Source: CBDBKE01 sp965218055 (GTDB taxonomy: Bacteria; Acidobacteriota; Terriglobia; JAJPHL01; JAPKYU01). Taken from it: a DNA stretch of 64,000 nt. The DNA is taken from contig CBDCKA010000001.1 in the NCBI GenBank assembly GCA_965218055.1, forward strand, positions 806,001 through 870,000. The letters are read 5' to 3'. This document shows positions 1-8,506 of this stretch, piece after piece. The notes beneath the pieces were generated by a model. The model had not been told where the DNA came from, ran no database searches, and saw only the letters and a program-made list of their open reading frames with translations. Made by a program: the position numbers and the translations under genes. Every line of letters begins with the position of its first letter. Positions within the stretch are counted from its first letter, which is position 1.

Positions 1-679
1 GAATGATTTGTGACGCTTCCTCCTGCACCGGAAAGCGACCTGCCAGCCGCAGGACGTCCCCCGTCACCTGCCGGCACTTCTGAACATAGCGGCACGGCTT
101 CCCTTCCTTGACGTTCGCGCCGGCGGGAACGCGGATGAACACCGGTGGCGGGCGGTTATGGATGCGGGCGATGGCCCGCGCCCGTTCTGGCCCGTAACGG
201 CGCGACCAGCGTTCCAGGAGCCAGCCGGGGTGGGAAAGCTCGATTCCCTGCTTTGCAGATTCCGCCATGTCGGCTGGAAGCAGCGATTCTAGCGGAGCGC
301 GGGTAACCTTCCGCAGCACGGCATTCACCAGACCCGCGGCTGAGTCTTTGCGGGCGCGTTTCACCAGCGCGACGCTTTGGTCGACTGCAGCCGAAGCCGG
401 CACCCGTTCAAGGAAGCGCAACTGGTAGATGCCAAGGCGCAACGCCACCCGCACCTCGGCGTCCCAAGACTCCGGCAGTTTACCGGAGAAGCGCGCCGCC
501 AGCCAATCGAGCTGGCCCTGCCAACGCAAGCAACCCATCACGAGTTCCTGCGCCAGTGCCCGGTCGGTTTCCGACAGCTTTTCTGTTCGCCACGAGTTGA
601 GAAGCTCGGCAGCGTAGCTCTGCTCGCGCTCGACACGAAGGAGAATCTGGAAGGCAACCAGCCGCGCTGGGGTCAGCAT
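1..679 (-). CDS. rsmB: 16S rRNA (cytosine-5) methyltransferase RsmB, N-terminal part (cut by window edge)
   Basis: Partial gene. Translating the minus strand from the ATG at 679 gives about 226 residues before the left edge. RsmB (Sun/Fmu) methylates C967 of 16S rRNA with S-adenosylmethionine. The visible part is its NusB-like RNA-binding domain, with family-typical stretches such as LRLGIYQLRFLERVP, AAVDQSVALVKRAR and GLVNAVLRKV. The catalytic half lies outside the window. The ATG at 679 is chosen because an in-frame TGA sits four codons upstream. It is the last gene of the leftward run aroC-def-fmt-rsmB, an arrangement common for def-fmt-rsmB in bacteria. The 54-bp gap to fmt holds a 15-bp tandem repeat. 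Confidence 0.88.
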   Translation of the reverse strand, partial: MLTPARLVAFQILLRVEREQSYAAELLNSWRTEKLSETDRALAQELVMGCLRWQGQLDWLAARFSGKLPESWDAEVRVALRLGIYQLRFLERVPASAAVDQSVALVKRARKDSAAGLVNAVLRKVTRAPLESLLPADMAESAKQGIELSHPGWLLERWSRRYGPERARAIARIHNRPPPVFIRVPAGANVKEGKPCRYVQKCRQVTGDVLRLAGRFPVQEEASQII

Positions 680-693
680 CAGATTGGCTCAAT

Positions 694-738
694 CATGCAT
701 GCCTCAGCCATGCGTGCCTCAGCCATGCGTGCCTCAGC
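694..738. repeat. 15-bp tandem repeat, three copies, between fmt and rsmB
   Basis: Three consecutive 15-bp units, catgcRtgcctcagc, at 694-708, 709-723 and 724-738. The first differs from the others by one base. The third unit overlaps the fmt stop codon (736-734 on the minus strand). The array fills most of the gap before rsmB, so changes in copy number would alter fmt-rsmB spacing. Confidence 0.9.
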
Positions 739-1672
739 CCAGGCCCTCGCCCGAGGCCACCCGCGCCCCGTTCAAGAATTCGGCGGCAGACAGACGCCGA
801 CGGCCCTCTCGCTGCACCTCTTCCAGCTCTAGCCAGCTCTGCTGGCCGCAGGCGGCCAGCAGGCGCCGGCCTTCTATCTGTATCGTGCCCGGCGCGAGCG
901 AGGAATGCGATGCCGTTGTCAGTTCCGGGCGCGCTCGCCAGATGTGAAGCAAGCTACCGCGGAAGGCGGTGGAAGCGCCCGGCCAGGGCACTAGACCCCG
1001 CACGCGGTCGGCGATGTCGCGCGCCGGCAGGCTCCAATCAATCCGCCCATCTTCCTTCTTTAGGATGGGCGCCGTGGTGGCCAGTGCGTGGTTTTGGGGA
1101 AGCGGCGCGAGAGTGCCGCGCTCGAGGCCGTCCAGCGTCTCCAGCATCAACGACGCACCCATCTCGGCCAGGCGGTGCCCTAGAGAGATCGCGTCCTCCT
1201 CGGGTTCGATGGGGGTCTCGCTCGCCAGCAGGACGTCTCCGGTGTCCAATCCGGTATCCATGCGCATGGTGGTAACGCCGGTTACGGTCTCTCCGCGGAT
1301 AATGGCCCACTGCACCGGGGCCGCTCCCCGATACTTCGGCAGCAGCGAGGCATGCAGATTGATGCAACCGCGGCGTGGCAAGTCCAGAACGTGCTGGGGA
1401 AGGATCTTTCCGTAGCCGACCACCATCACGGTTTCCGGCTCGAGTGATTTCAGCAGGTCGAAAACTTCCGGAGTCCGTATGCGGGCCGGTTGGTGCACCA
1501 CCAACCCCTGAGCCAGCGCAGCCTGCTTCACCGGAGGCGCCGTCAGCCGGCCACCCCGCCCCGCAGGCTGGTCCGGCTGGGTGAAGACAGCGAGGACGCG
1601 GTGCCCAGCCCCCTGCAGCGCCTGCAAAGTGGGGAGGGCGAATTCCGGGGTGCCCATGAAGACCAAATTCAT
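734..1672 (-). CDS. fmt: methionyl-tRNA formyltransferase
   Basis: Formylates Met-tRNAfMet with 10-formyl-tetrahydrofolate for translation initiation. The 312-residue product has the usual length. The N-terminus (MNLVFMGTPEFALPTL) and the substrate loop (QPAGRGGRL) are typical. The catalytic core is INLHASLLPKYRGAAPVQWA, with Asn105 and His107, and Asp143 lies in GLDTGDVL. A C-terminal OB-fold domain follows. The gene sits directly downstream of def, whose product removes the formyl group, the classic def-fmt pairing. No clear Shine-Dalgarno sequence precedes the ATG; the upstream 42 bp are a heptamer repeat that begins immediately next to the start codon. Confidence 0.96.
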   Translation of the reverse strand: MNLVFMGTPEFALPTLQALQGAGHRVLAVFTQPDQPAGRGGRLTAPPVKQAALAQGLVVHQPARIRTPEVFDLLKSLEPETVMVVGYGKILPQHVLDLPRRGCINLHASLLPKYRGAAPVQWAIIRGETVTGVTTMRMDTGLDTGDVLLASETPIEPEEDAISLGHRLAEMGASLMLETLDGLERGTLAPLPQNHALATTAPILKKEDGRIDWSLPARDIADRVRGLVPWPGASTAFRGSLLHIWRARPELTTASHSSLAPGTIQIEGRRLLAACGQQSWLELEEVQREGRRRLSAAEFLNGARVASGEGLG

Positions 1673-1714
1673 TGTCAGCTGCCAGCTGCCGGGTGTCAGT
1701 TACCAGGTGTCGGG
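1673..1714. repeat. degenerate heptanucleotide repeat upstream of fmt
   Basis: Six back-to-back heptamers read on the plus strand: tgtcagc, tgccagc, tgccggg, tgtcagt, taccagg, tgtcggg. Weaker heptamer-like sequence continues to about 1750. The array starts right at the fmt start codon and takes up much of the def-fmt spacer. It resembles the arrays upstream of aroC and ridA. Confidence 0.75.
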
Positions 1715-1754
1715 GAAGCCCTGACTCCGCACATGAAATCTGACACCCGCCTTC

Positions 1755-2264
1755 CTACCATTCTCCGGCGCGCATCAATTTGCGCACCTTGCGTTTGATC
1801 AGATCGCGGCGGAGGGCACTAAGGTGGGAAATAAAGAGGCGGCCGTTCAGGTGATCGGTCTCGTGGCAAAAGGCGCGGGCCAGCAGGTCTTCTCCGGCCA
1901 GCTCGAACCATTCCCCTTTCAGATCTTGAGCTCTGACCAGGGCCTTCTTGGGACGGGTGACCGCAGCGCGAAAGGTGGGCAGGCTCAGGCATCCCTCTTC
2001 CCGGCTGAGTTTGCCCTCCGCGTGCAGGATCGTTGGGTTACATAGCACCAGTTTAGCCTGCGGGTCTTCGCCGGAGGTGATGTCCACCACGGCGAGGCGA
2101 AGCCCGATCCCGATCTGCGGCGCGGCCAGTCCCACACCCTGCGCCGCGTACATGGACTCAAACATGTCTTCGGTTAGCTTGGCCAGATCTGCGTTGAACT
2201 CGGAGACCGGGGTGGCAGCACGTTCCAGCACCGGATCACCGTATTTCACAACCTTGTAAATCAA
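1755..2264 (-). CDS. def: peptide deformylase
   Basis: Metalloenzyme removing the formyl group from nascent N-terminal fMet. The 169-residue product carries all three motifs: GVGLAAPQ at 43-50, EGCLSLP at 90-96 with metal ligand Cys92, and HETDH at 134-138 supplying two His ligands and the catalytic Glu. The start is a TTG at 2264, with GGAG about nine bases upstream on the minus strand and the family-typical N-terminus MIYKVVKYGDPVL. It lies 23 bp downstream of aroC and 82 bp upstream of fmt in the same operon. Confidence 0.96.
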   Translation of the reverse strand: MIYKVVKYGDPVLERAATPVSEFNADLAKLTEDMFESMYAAQGVGLAAPQIGIGLRLAVVDITSGEDPQAKLVLCNPTILHAEGKLSREEGCLSLPTFRAAVTRPKKALVRAQDLKGEWFELAGEDLLARAFCHETDHLNGRLFISHLSALRRDLIKRKVRKLMRAGEW

Positions 2265-2287
2265 ACGTGCCTGCTCCGAACCGTGAT

Positions 2288-3461
2288 TCAGAACTCCTTC
2301 AATTGCTCGAGGTAGCCCTGGTAGTTGCGCTCGATTTCCTGAAGCGAGTCGCCCCCGAACTTCTCCAGGAAGCAGCGGGCAAGCACCAACGCGGCCATGG
2401 TCTCGCCGCCGACGCCCGCAGCCGGCACTACGCAGACATCGGAGCGCTCGTAGGCCGCCTGTACCGATTTTTTGGTCACCAAGTCCACCGATTCCAGGGG
2501 ACGGCGCAAGGTGGAAATGGGTTTCAAGTAGCCCCGCACGACGATCTCTTGGCCATTGCTGATGCCCCCTTCGATGCCGCCGGCCCGGTTGCTGCTGCGG
2601 GTGAATCCCGCCCGCCCCGCGTCGTAGCCGATGGGATCCTGAACGGTGGAACCGAACGACAGGGCGTTCTCGACGCCGCTGCCGATTCCCACCGCCTTAA
2701 CGGCCTGCAGCGACATGAGCGCCTGCGCCAGCAGGCCGTCCAGCCGCTCGTCCCAGTTGGCGCAGGTCCCCAATCCTGGCGGAACACCGCAAGCCACGAC
2801 CTCGAAGACACCGCCCACCGAATCGCCGGTGCGCAGGGCCTTGTCGACTTCCGCCTTCATGGCGGCTTCGGTCTCTGGATCCGCGCAGCGCAGCAATGGC
2901 TCCGGGCGAGTGGCCACCTGGCGAATCTGTTCGAACGTGACCGGCTTGCGCAACACCACACTACCCACGGCAATGACGTGGCTCCAGATCTCGATGTGGA
3001 AGCACCGAAGCAACAGCTTGGCCAGCGCGCCGGCGCCGACCCGAGCTGCGCTTTCCCGCGCGCTGGCTCGTTCCAGCACAAAGCGCGCGTCATGCAGGTT
3101 GTATTTCAGGCAGCCCGCCAGGTCGGCGTGCCCCGGCCGCGGCGCGGTCAGCTTCCGTTGCTGCGACTCAGGGATCTCGCGCTCCTCGACCGGCAGGCTC
3201 TGTTTCCAATTTTCCCAGTCGCGGTTCCGGATCAGCATGGCGACCGGGGCGCCGATGGTGTAGCCGCGGCGCACGCCAGACAGAATCTCCGCGCTATCGG
3301 TCTCGATCTTCATGCGCCCGCCCCGCCCGTAGCCGCCTTGCCGGCGGCGCAACTCGGTATTAATGAATTCCAGGTCCAGGGGGGATGCCGGCAGGAAGTC
3401 CCTGCACCAGGGCCATCAAGCTCTGCCCGTGCGACTCGCCCGCGGTAGAAAAGCGCAGCAT
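2288..3461 (-). CDS. aroC: chorismate synthase, with an apparent +1 frameshift near the N-terminus
   Basis: Last step of the shikimate pathway, converting EPSP to chorismate with reduced FMN. The main frame (3352 down to 2288) has RGGRMKIETD, the conserved SARESAARVGAGALAK region and a normal C-terminus, but begins at about codon 37 of the family. The missing N-terminus, MLRFSTAGESHGQSLMALVQ with the FMN-site GESHG, is encoded from an ATG at 3461 in another frame. The two join if one base is removed from the six-G run at 3379-3384, giving 390 residues, the usual length. An in-frame stop otherwise follows after 33 codons. Sequencing or assembly error is more likely than real inactivation of such a gene. 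First gene of the aroC-def-fmt-rsmB operon. Confidence 0.9.
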
Positions 3462-3633
3462 AAAATTCAGGTGTCAGCTACAAGGTCCCAGGCGCTACTG
3501 TCCGAACCGCCCCAGCGGGTGGCTGGAACCCGCCCCTCTGGAACCTGAAACCTAGCACGTGCATTATACGTGTGTCAGTGTCGGTTTGCAGGTATGCTCC
3601 AGCGTAGGTTTCTAGGTATGCTATAGATACCTA
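3462..3633. other. divergent intergenic region between aroC and the ABC importer genes
   Basis: This 172-bp region must hold promoters in both directions. It contains heptamer-like repeats next to aroC at 3472-3492 (tgtcagc, tacaagg, tcccagg). Two copies of ggtatgct precede the importer genes, followed by tatagat close to the start codon, which may supply a -10 element. I looked for a cobalamin-riboswitch box and saw none. Confidence 0.5.
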
Positions 3634-4530
3634 ATGCGACGGGCTCCGTTCCTTTGCCTAGTGGCCTGCGCTGCGGCAGCAATGCTGCCGCCGCGCGTCG
3701 CGGCGCGGGTGCTCACAGACCACATCGGCCGCCGGGTCGAGGTTCCCGACCAGCCACAGCGGATTGTGTCGCTGGCGCCAAGTCTCACCGAGACGTTGTT
3801 TGCGCTGGGGCTGGGCGACCGAGTCGTGGGCGTCACCGATTTCTGCGACTTCCCTCCCGAAGCCAGCTCCAAGCCCAAGGTGGGCGGGGTGATCAACCCT
3901 AGCGTAGAAGTGGTGGTCAGCCTGAAGCCGGACTTGGTGCTGATCTCCCGCGAAGGGAACCGCCGTGAAACGATGACGGCGCTGGAGCGGCTGAGAATCT
4001 CCGTGTTCGCCGTGAGCGCGGAGCGGCTGGGGGACATCTTCCGCCTGATTCGCGACGTGGCAGCCATTGCCGGGGTAGCTGCCCGCGGCGAAGCGTTGGC
4101 CAACCGCTTGGAGCAGCAGGCGGCCGAGATCGAAGCGGCCGTCCGGCCCCACCGGCCCCGGCGCGTGGTGCTGTTGGTTTGGCTGCACCCGATTGTCAGC
4201 GTGGGGCGCGGCAGTTTCCTGGACGACCTGCTGCGGCGCACCGGGGCGGTTTCGGTTTCAGCCGGCACTACCCGTCCCTGGCCACGCATTTCGGTGGAGG
4301 AGATTGTGCGCAGTAATCCCGAGTTTCTCCTGGTGCCGCGCTCGCCGGGCTTCGCCCCAACCCGCGAGCAGTTACTCCGCCTGCCCGGGTGGCGGGAGTT
4401 GCCGGCCGTGCAGCAAGGACGCATCATCTACCTACCCTGGGAGGTGGAGCGGCCCGGGCCGCGGCTGGTGGAGTTCCAGCGGATAATTGCTCGCGCCCTG
4501 CATCCGGAGGCGTTTGCGACGAAACCATGA
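3634..4530 (+). CDS. btuF: periplasmic substrate-binding protein of a cobalamin/iron-type ABC importer
   Basis: 298-residue member of the class III metal-chelate binding proteins (BtuF/FhuD-like). A signal peptide covers about residues 1-24. It is followed by VLTDHIGRRVEVPDQPQRIVSL, the ALGLGDRVVGVTDFC stretch and PSVEVVVSLKPDLVL, all characteristic of the family; there is no lipobox. The stop codon overlaps the permease start (ATGA). With the adjacent FecCD-type permease and ATPase it forms a complete importer. Cobalamin is the best guess from similarity to BtuF, but a ferric siderophore or heme cannot be excluded. No riboswitch or TonB receptor gene is next to it. Confidence 0.8.
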   Translation: MRRAPFLCLVACAAAAMLPPRVAARVLTDHIGRRVEVPDQPQRIVSLAPSLTETLFALGLGDRVVGVTDFCDFPPEASSKPKVGGVINPSVEVVVSLKPDLVLISREGNRRETMTALERLRISVFAVSAERLGDIFRLIRDVAAIAGVAARGEALANRLEQQAAEIEAAVRPHRPRRVVLLVWLHPIVSVGRGSFLDDLLRRTGAVSVSAGTTRPWPRISVEEIVRSNPEFLLVPRSPGFAPTREQLLRLPGWRELPAVQQGRIIYLPWEVERPGPRLVEFQRIIARALHPEAFATKP

Positions 4531-5528
4531 TTCTCACCCGCGGTCGCGTGGTCTGGACGTCGCTGGCCCTGCTGAGCATGGCCGTCGTGGTGACACTTGT
4601 GGCTCTGCTATTGGGCAGTGTGACGTTTACTCCTAGCGACGTGCTGGACGCGGTGCGCGATCGGAAGAGCACGCTGGGCGTGATCTTGTTTGACCTCCGG
4701 GTGCCGCGCGTGTTGCTGGCATTGATCGTGGGGGCAGCGTTGTCGATGGCCGGCGCCTGCTACCAGGCCTTGCTCCGTAACCCGTTGGCAGAGCCCTACG
4801 TCTTGGGAATCTCCAGCGGGGCAGCCCTGGGCGTGATTCTGTTCCTGGTCGTAGCACCCGCCTGGCAACGGGGAAAGCCGCTGGCCGGGTTGCTGGGAGC
4901 TCTGGTCACCACCGGCATCGTCTATCTGTTGGGCTTCCGACGCGGGCGCGCGAGCGGGCAGTCGTTGCTGTTGGCCGGCGTGATTGTCGCTTCGTTCCTC
5001 TCGGCGATGATTGTTTGCTTGATGACCGTGCTGCCCAGCCAAAACCTGCGCGGCACGGCGATCTGGCTGATGGGCGACCTCGGGTTGTTCAACGACGGCC
5101 TGATCGCTGTTCTAATCTGGGGCCTGGTGCCAGTGTTGGTCGCCGGCACGATCGCCTACTGGTTTGCTGCCGACCTGAACCTTCTCCTGGTGGGCGAAGA
5201 AGAAGCCGCCGCAATGGGAGTAGATGTCCCACGGGCCAAGCTGGCCGTCTTCGTGGCCGCCAGCGCCCTGACGGCGGTGGCCGTTGCTCACGCCGGCGCC
5301 ATTGGCTTTCTGGGCCTTCTGGTACCGCACCTGGTGCGAATGCTGCTGGGCAATGACTACCGGCTGTTACTGCCGGTGGCGGCCCTGGCTGGCGCCGTCC
5401 TGCTGGTGGCAGCCGATACCGCCGCGCGTACTGTGGCCGCCCCCACCGAGTTGCCTGTTGGCGCCTTCACGGCGCTGGCGGGAGCGCCGTTGTTCATTTA
5501 TTTGTTGCGCCGGAGGCTGGCCGAATGA
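4527..5528 (+). CDS. btuC: FecCD/BtuC-type ABC importer permease
   Basis: 333-residue polytopic inner-membrane protein, the usual length, with about nine or ten hydrophobic helices. Family signatures include FDLRVPRVLLALIVGAALSM, the GACYQALLRNPLAEPYVLGI loop, and GAIGFLGLLVPHLVRMLLG with the ATPase-coupling Gly. The ATG at 4527 overlaps the upstream stop; a longer in-frame extension to 4389 would overlap the binding-protein gene and reads as a shadow. It ends in a four-base overlap with the ATPase gene, so translational coupling is expected. Confidence 0.9.
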   Translation: MILTRGRVVWTSLALLSMAVVVTLVALLLGSVTFTPSDVLDAVRDRKSTLGVILFDLRVPRVLLALIVGAALSMAGACYQALLRNPLAEPYVLGISSGAALGVILFLVVAPAWQRGKPLAGLLGALVTTGIVYLLGFRRGRASGQSLLLAGVIVASFLSAMIVCLMTVLPSQNLRGTAIWLMGDLGLFNDGLIAVLIWGLVPVLVAGTIAYWFAADLNLLLVGEEEAAAMGVDVPRAKLAVFVAASALTAVAVAHAGAIGFLGLLVPHLVRMLLGNDYRLLLPVAALAGAVLLVAADTAARTVAAPTELPVGAFTALAGAPLFIYLLRRRLAE

Positions 5529-6374
5529 CGACGGTCCTGGACCGCCGCCTCTTGCTGGACATCAATTCGCTGGAGTTTGCCTATCGAGCGCCGCGCCGGC
5601 AGGGCGGGCTGGACGGCTCCCAGGACGGAAGGTTTCGTCTGGGACCGTTCAACTTCGACATCTACGCGGGGGATTTTCTAGCCATCATTGGACCCAACGG
5701 CAGCGGCAAAAGCACCCTGTTGCGCCTAATGGCCGGCCTGCTGCGGCCGACACGCGGCGACGTCAGCTTTGCCGGGAGTGACATTTCGCTGCTGACACCG
5801 CGCGAACGCGCCCGGCGGATTGCCGTCGTTCGCCAAGAGGCGTCTTTGGGTGTTCCCCAGCACCGTGGAGCAGTTCGTCCTGCTCGGCCGCTATCCTTAC
5901 GCCGGCCGCTTTGGTTTCGAGCGCAAAGAAGATGCAGGCATGGCGCGCCTGGCCATGGAGGCCACGCACATCTGGTCGCTGGCGCACCGCCACATGGACG
6001 AGATTTCCGGCGGGGAGCGCCAGCGCGCGGTGCTGGCGCGTGCACTGGCCCAGGAGCCGGAACTGTTGCTGCTGGATGAGCCCACGGCCAACCTGGACCT
6101 CAGTTTCCAGGTGGAATTGCTGCGCTTGATCCGCCGCCAAGCCGACCGGTACGACTTCGGGGTGGTGGCGGTGATGCACGAAGTCAACCTGGCTTCTGAG
6201 TTCGCCGACTACATGATGTTGCTTCGCGCTGGCAGACTCTCATGCTCGGGGACGCCAGAGGAAGTCCTCACCCAGCGCACGTTGGAAGAAGTGTACGGTG
6301 TGCCGATGCGAATTGACCGCAACCCGTTCAGCGGACGCCCCCACGTAACCGTGATCGCCTCCGCCTCCCTCTAG
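5525..6374 (+). CDS. btuD: ABC importer ATPase, with an apparent +1 frameshift
   Basis: ATP-binding subunit of the importer. Walker A (GPNGSGKST) lies in the first frame. The signature DEISGGERQRAVLARALAQ, Walker B LLLLDEPTANLD and the H-loop (VMHEVNLA) lie in a second frame. The first frame reads well to RRIAVVRQEASL; the second resumes at VFPSTVEQFVLLGRYPY, the expected next segment. Removing one G from the ggg at 5848-5850 joins them into 282 residues, normal for the family. Unless the base is an error, the product loses its signature motif and the importer is inactive. Confidence 0.85.
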
Positions 6375-6413
6375 CGGCAACGTATGGGCTGCGGACCGCC
6401 GAGACGGTAAACC

Positions 6414-6668
6414 TTATTTCCGTTTCTTGCGTCGAGCTGGCTTACCCGAACCCTCAAGTTGGGAGGCCAGCTTGCCCAATTCGCGCGAGGCGGACCGCAT
6501 TAACCGTACGGACCGATCCCGCGCCTTGGCCTGCATTTCGATCCCTTTTCGCACTATGGTTCGCGCGTCTTTTTCAAGTCGCCCCAGCGCAGTACCCAGC
6601 TCTGTCCCGGTCGAAATTGCAACCCGTTCCACTCTCTTGGCTACGCTCTGTCTTTTCCTAGTTGCCAT
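6414..6668 (-). CDS. small Lys/Arg-rich protein of unknown function
   Basis: 84 residues with 25 Lys or Arg and a polybasic tail (PARRKKRK). The middle (about 20-70) looks helical and amphipathic. An ATG at 6668 is preceded by GGAGGGAG at good spacing, which argues for a real gene. The basic tail and helix suggest nucleic-acid or polyanion binding, loosely like histone-H1-like or phasin-like proteins, but I do not recognise a family. It lies between the convergent importer genes and a TPR gene on its own strand, 63 bp downstream of the latter. Confidence 0.6.
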   Translation of the reverse strand: MATRKRQSVAKRVERVAISTGTELGTALGRLEKDARTIVRKGIEMQAKARDRSVRLMRSASRELGKLASQLEGSGKPARRKKRK

Positions 6669-6731
6669 ATATGCACTCCCTCCAACAGATTTGCACCCAC
6701 CGGAGCCGGGCCCGGGCGGCGCCCCTGCTGC

Positions 6732-7874
6732 TCAGGGATTGCTCCCGGCAGCCTGCGGCGAGCTAATAGCTTTCTGGAGCACCTGGCGGGCGAACTGCAG
6801 GGCACGGCCGCGCAACAGATTGGCTTTTTCCAGCCGCGTAGGATCGGTTCGCAGAGCCGGCTGCGCGGCCAGCGCGCGTTGCATGGCGGTCAGCGCTTCC
6901 TGTTGGCGCCCAGTGGCCTCGAGCGCAGCGGCCAACACCACCTGGTAGGTCTCATGCCCTGGCGCCAGTTCGGCGCTGCGGTGGGCATAGGTGAGCGCCT
7001 CCAGGGCTTGATTCTTTTCCAGCAGCACCAGAGCGGTGCAGTTATGGTGGAACGGGTTCTTCGGCTGCTCACCGGCAGCGCGACCACCGTGGGCCAGAGC
7101 GCTGTTGTAGTCTCCGGTGGCGTAAAGAGCCAGGCAGAGCTGTCCGTGCGCCTCAGTAAACTCGGGCCGGAGTTCCAGGGCCTGCTCCAGTTCGGGAATC
7201 GCTTCGGCCGGGCGGCCAGTTAACGTCAGCACCATACCCAAATGGCTGTGGGGCTCAGCCCATTGCGGACGCTGCTGAGCGACCCGGCGAAAGATCTCAG
7301 CCGCCTCGGCAAGTTGGCCGTTGCCCAGCAGGTGGAGGCCAAGTTGGTAGTCGGCCTCGGAAAACTGCGGAACCAGCTTGACCGCTTCGCGCAGATCTCG
7401 GATGTGTTCAGCTTCGTCGGTGCCGATCAGTCCCAAGTAATAGAACAGCACGGCGCGCCTGTCGGGCTTCACGCGGTCGGCGATGCTCCGAAGCCGGTGC
7501 CGGCATTCCGTCAGCATCTGCTGCCAGGCGGCCACCGCCACTCCAGCCGGCGGCTTGCTCAAGAGGCTGGCTGTACGCTCACTGGACCGTGGCTCGGCGT
7601 TCATCGCGAAGGCGGCGCCCTCCAGGCATTGGGCGCGCTGGGCCTCCAGCGGGCTAGAAGATCTGCCGGCCGTAGAACGCAGCAGTCGCATGGCCCCCTG
7701 CGTGTCGCCCGCGGCCATGCGCTCCAGTGCAACCTGCCACACCGACGGCGCCACATTCCCCGTCGAGTGGGTGGAAGCTCCCGGGACAGGTTCCTGGGCA
7801 CGCACTGGAATTGCGTAAGGCCCAAGGAGGAGTTGCTGGACAACCACTAGGGCCAGGAGTATTTTGAGGTACAT
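6732..7874 (-). CDS. exported tetratricopeptide-repeat protein
   Basis: 380 residues from the ATG at 7874 (MYLKILLALVVVQQLLLG), a signal peptide ending near PVRAQ. An upstream start at 7958 would bury this signal and overlap the divergent gene's start region, so it is disfavoured. From about residue 150 onward there are tandem TPR units, for example AVKLVPQFSEADYQLGLHLL, AQQRPQWAEPHSHLGMVLTL, ALELRPEFTEAHGQLCLALY and AAGEQPKNPFHHNCTALVLL. TPRs mediate protein contacts; periplasmic or outer-membrane assembly roles are common, but the partner is unknown. Confidence 0.8.
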   Translation of the reverse strand: MYLKILLALVVVQQLLLGPYAIPVRAQEPVPGASTHSTGNVAPSVWQVALERMAAGDTQGAMRLLRSTAGRSSSPLEAQRAQCLEGAAFAMNAEPRSSERTASLLSKPPAGVAVAAWQQMLTECRHRLRSIADRVKPDRRAVLFYYLGLIGTDEAEHIRDLREAVKLVPQFSEADYQLGLHLLGNGQLAEAAEIFRRVAQQRPQWAEPHSHLGMVLTLTGRPAEAIPELEQALELRPEFTEAHGQLCLALYATGDYNSALAHGGRAAGEQPKNPFHHNCTALVLLEKNQALEALTYAHRSAELAPGHETYQVVLAAALEATGRQQEALTAMQRALAAQPALRTDPTRLEKANLLRGRALQFARQVLQKAISSPQAAGSNP

Positions 7875-7930
7875 TATCGTGATTGTATCCGGATGCGACG
7901 GGGGCCGCACGGGTTTTCTGGACGTCGGGT

Positions 7931-8506
7931 ATGGACAAGAAAGGCAACCCTGCTGCACGAGACGAAGGGGCGCCGCAGATCACATTATTCGGCAAGCGAA
8001 TGAAACTGAGGGGGCCGGAACCAGAACAACCGCCCCTTCCGGTTCGGCCCACCAAGGCGAAGCGCGGTGAGGTAGACGCCGAGGAACGCCGGGTGTTCTG
8101 GTTGGCCGTTGGGGTCTTTACCGCGGTCTTGCTGGCTGCTTTTCTGGGAAACCAGTTCTTCCGCCCGAAAGATACGGTTCCGGTGGACCCCCCGCTTGGC
8201 CCCCTAGCTGGCCCCCGAGTTAGCCCCCCAGTTGACCCAATGACACAGCCCCTGGCGGAAACCGTGGTGCCGGAACCTGAAGCCTCGGAGGGAGCCACCG
8301 AGGTCCCTCCGCAACCCACTGCAGCGACCACTGCAGCTGAAGATACGCCGGCCAAAGCCGGAGCTGCGGCGCCGCCGCCCCCAACCAAAGCGCGAGCGCG
8401 CCGTCGCCCCGAGCGCGACGACGCCTACCTCCGCCGCCTGCGCGATGAGATGCAGCAGTACGAGCGCGAGAACGTGCAGGGCAAGGACCAGGAGCCTCCA
8501 CAATAG
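7931..8506 (+). CDS. single-pass membrane protein with proline-rich and basic C-terminal regions
   Basis: 191 residues from ATG 7931; a TTG 16 codons earlier is possible. A cytoplasmic head of about 55 residues is followed by a hydrophobic helix (VFWLAVGVFTAVLLAAFLG), a Pro/Glu/Ala-rich linker and a basic, charged tail (KARARRRPERDDAYLRRLRD). The linker DNA at about 8185-8240 is repetitive (ctagctggcccc-like units). No family recognised; the layout fits a membrane-anchored spacer or scaffold protein. Its stop shares a base with the GTG of the next gene. Confidence 0.65.
   Translation: MDKKGNPAARDEGAPQITLFGKRMKLRGPEPEQPPLPVRPTKAKRGEVDAEERRVFWLAVGVFTAVLLAAFLGNQFFRPKDTVPVDPPLGPLAGPRVSPPVDPMTQPLAETVVPEPEASEGATEVPPQPTAATTAAEDTPAKAGAAAPPPPTKARARRRPERDDAYLRRLRDEMQQYERENVQGKDQEPPQ

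Noticed and set aside
2267..3448. 393-codon open frame on the plus strand
   Set aside because: Antisense to aroC; a GC-rich shadow frame.
3462..3633. Cobalamin riboswitch before the importer genes
   Set aside because: No B12-box or expected helices; the region is also short for this riboswitch.
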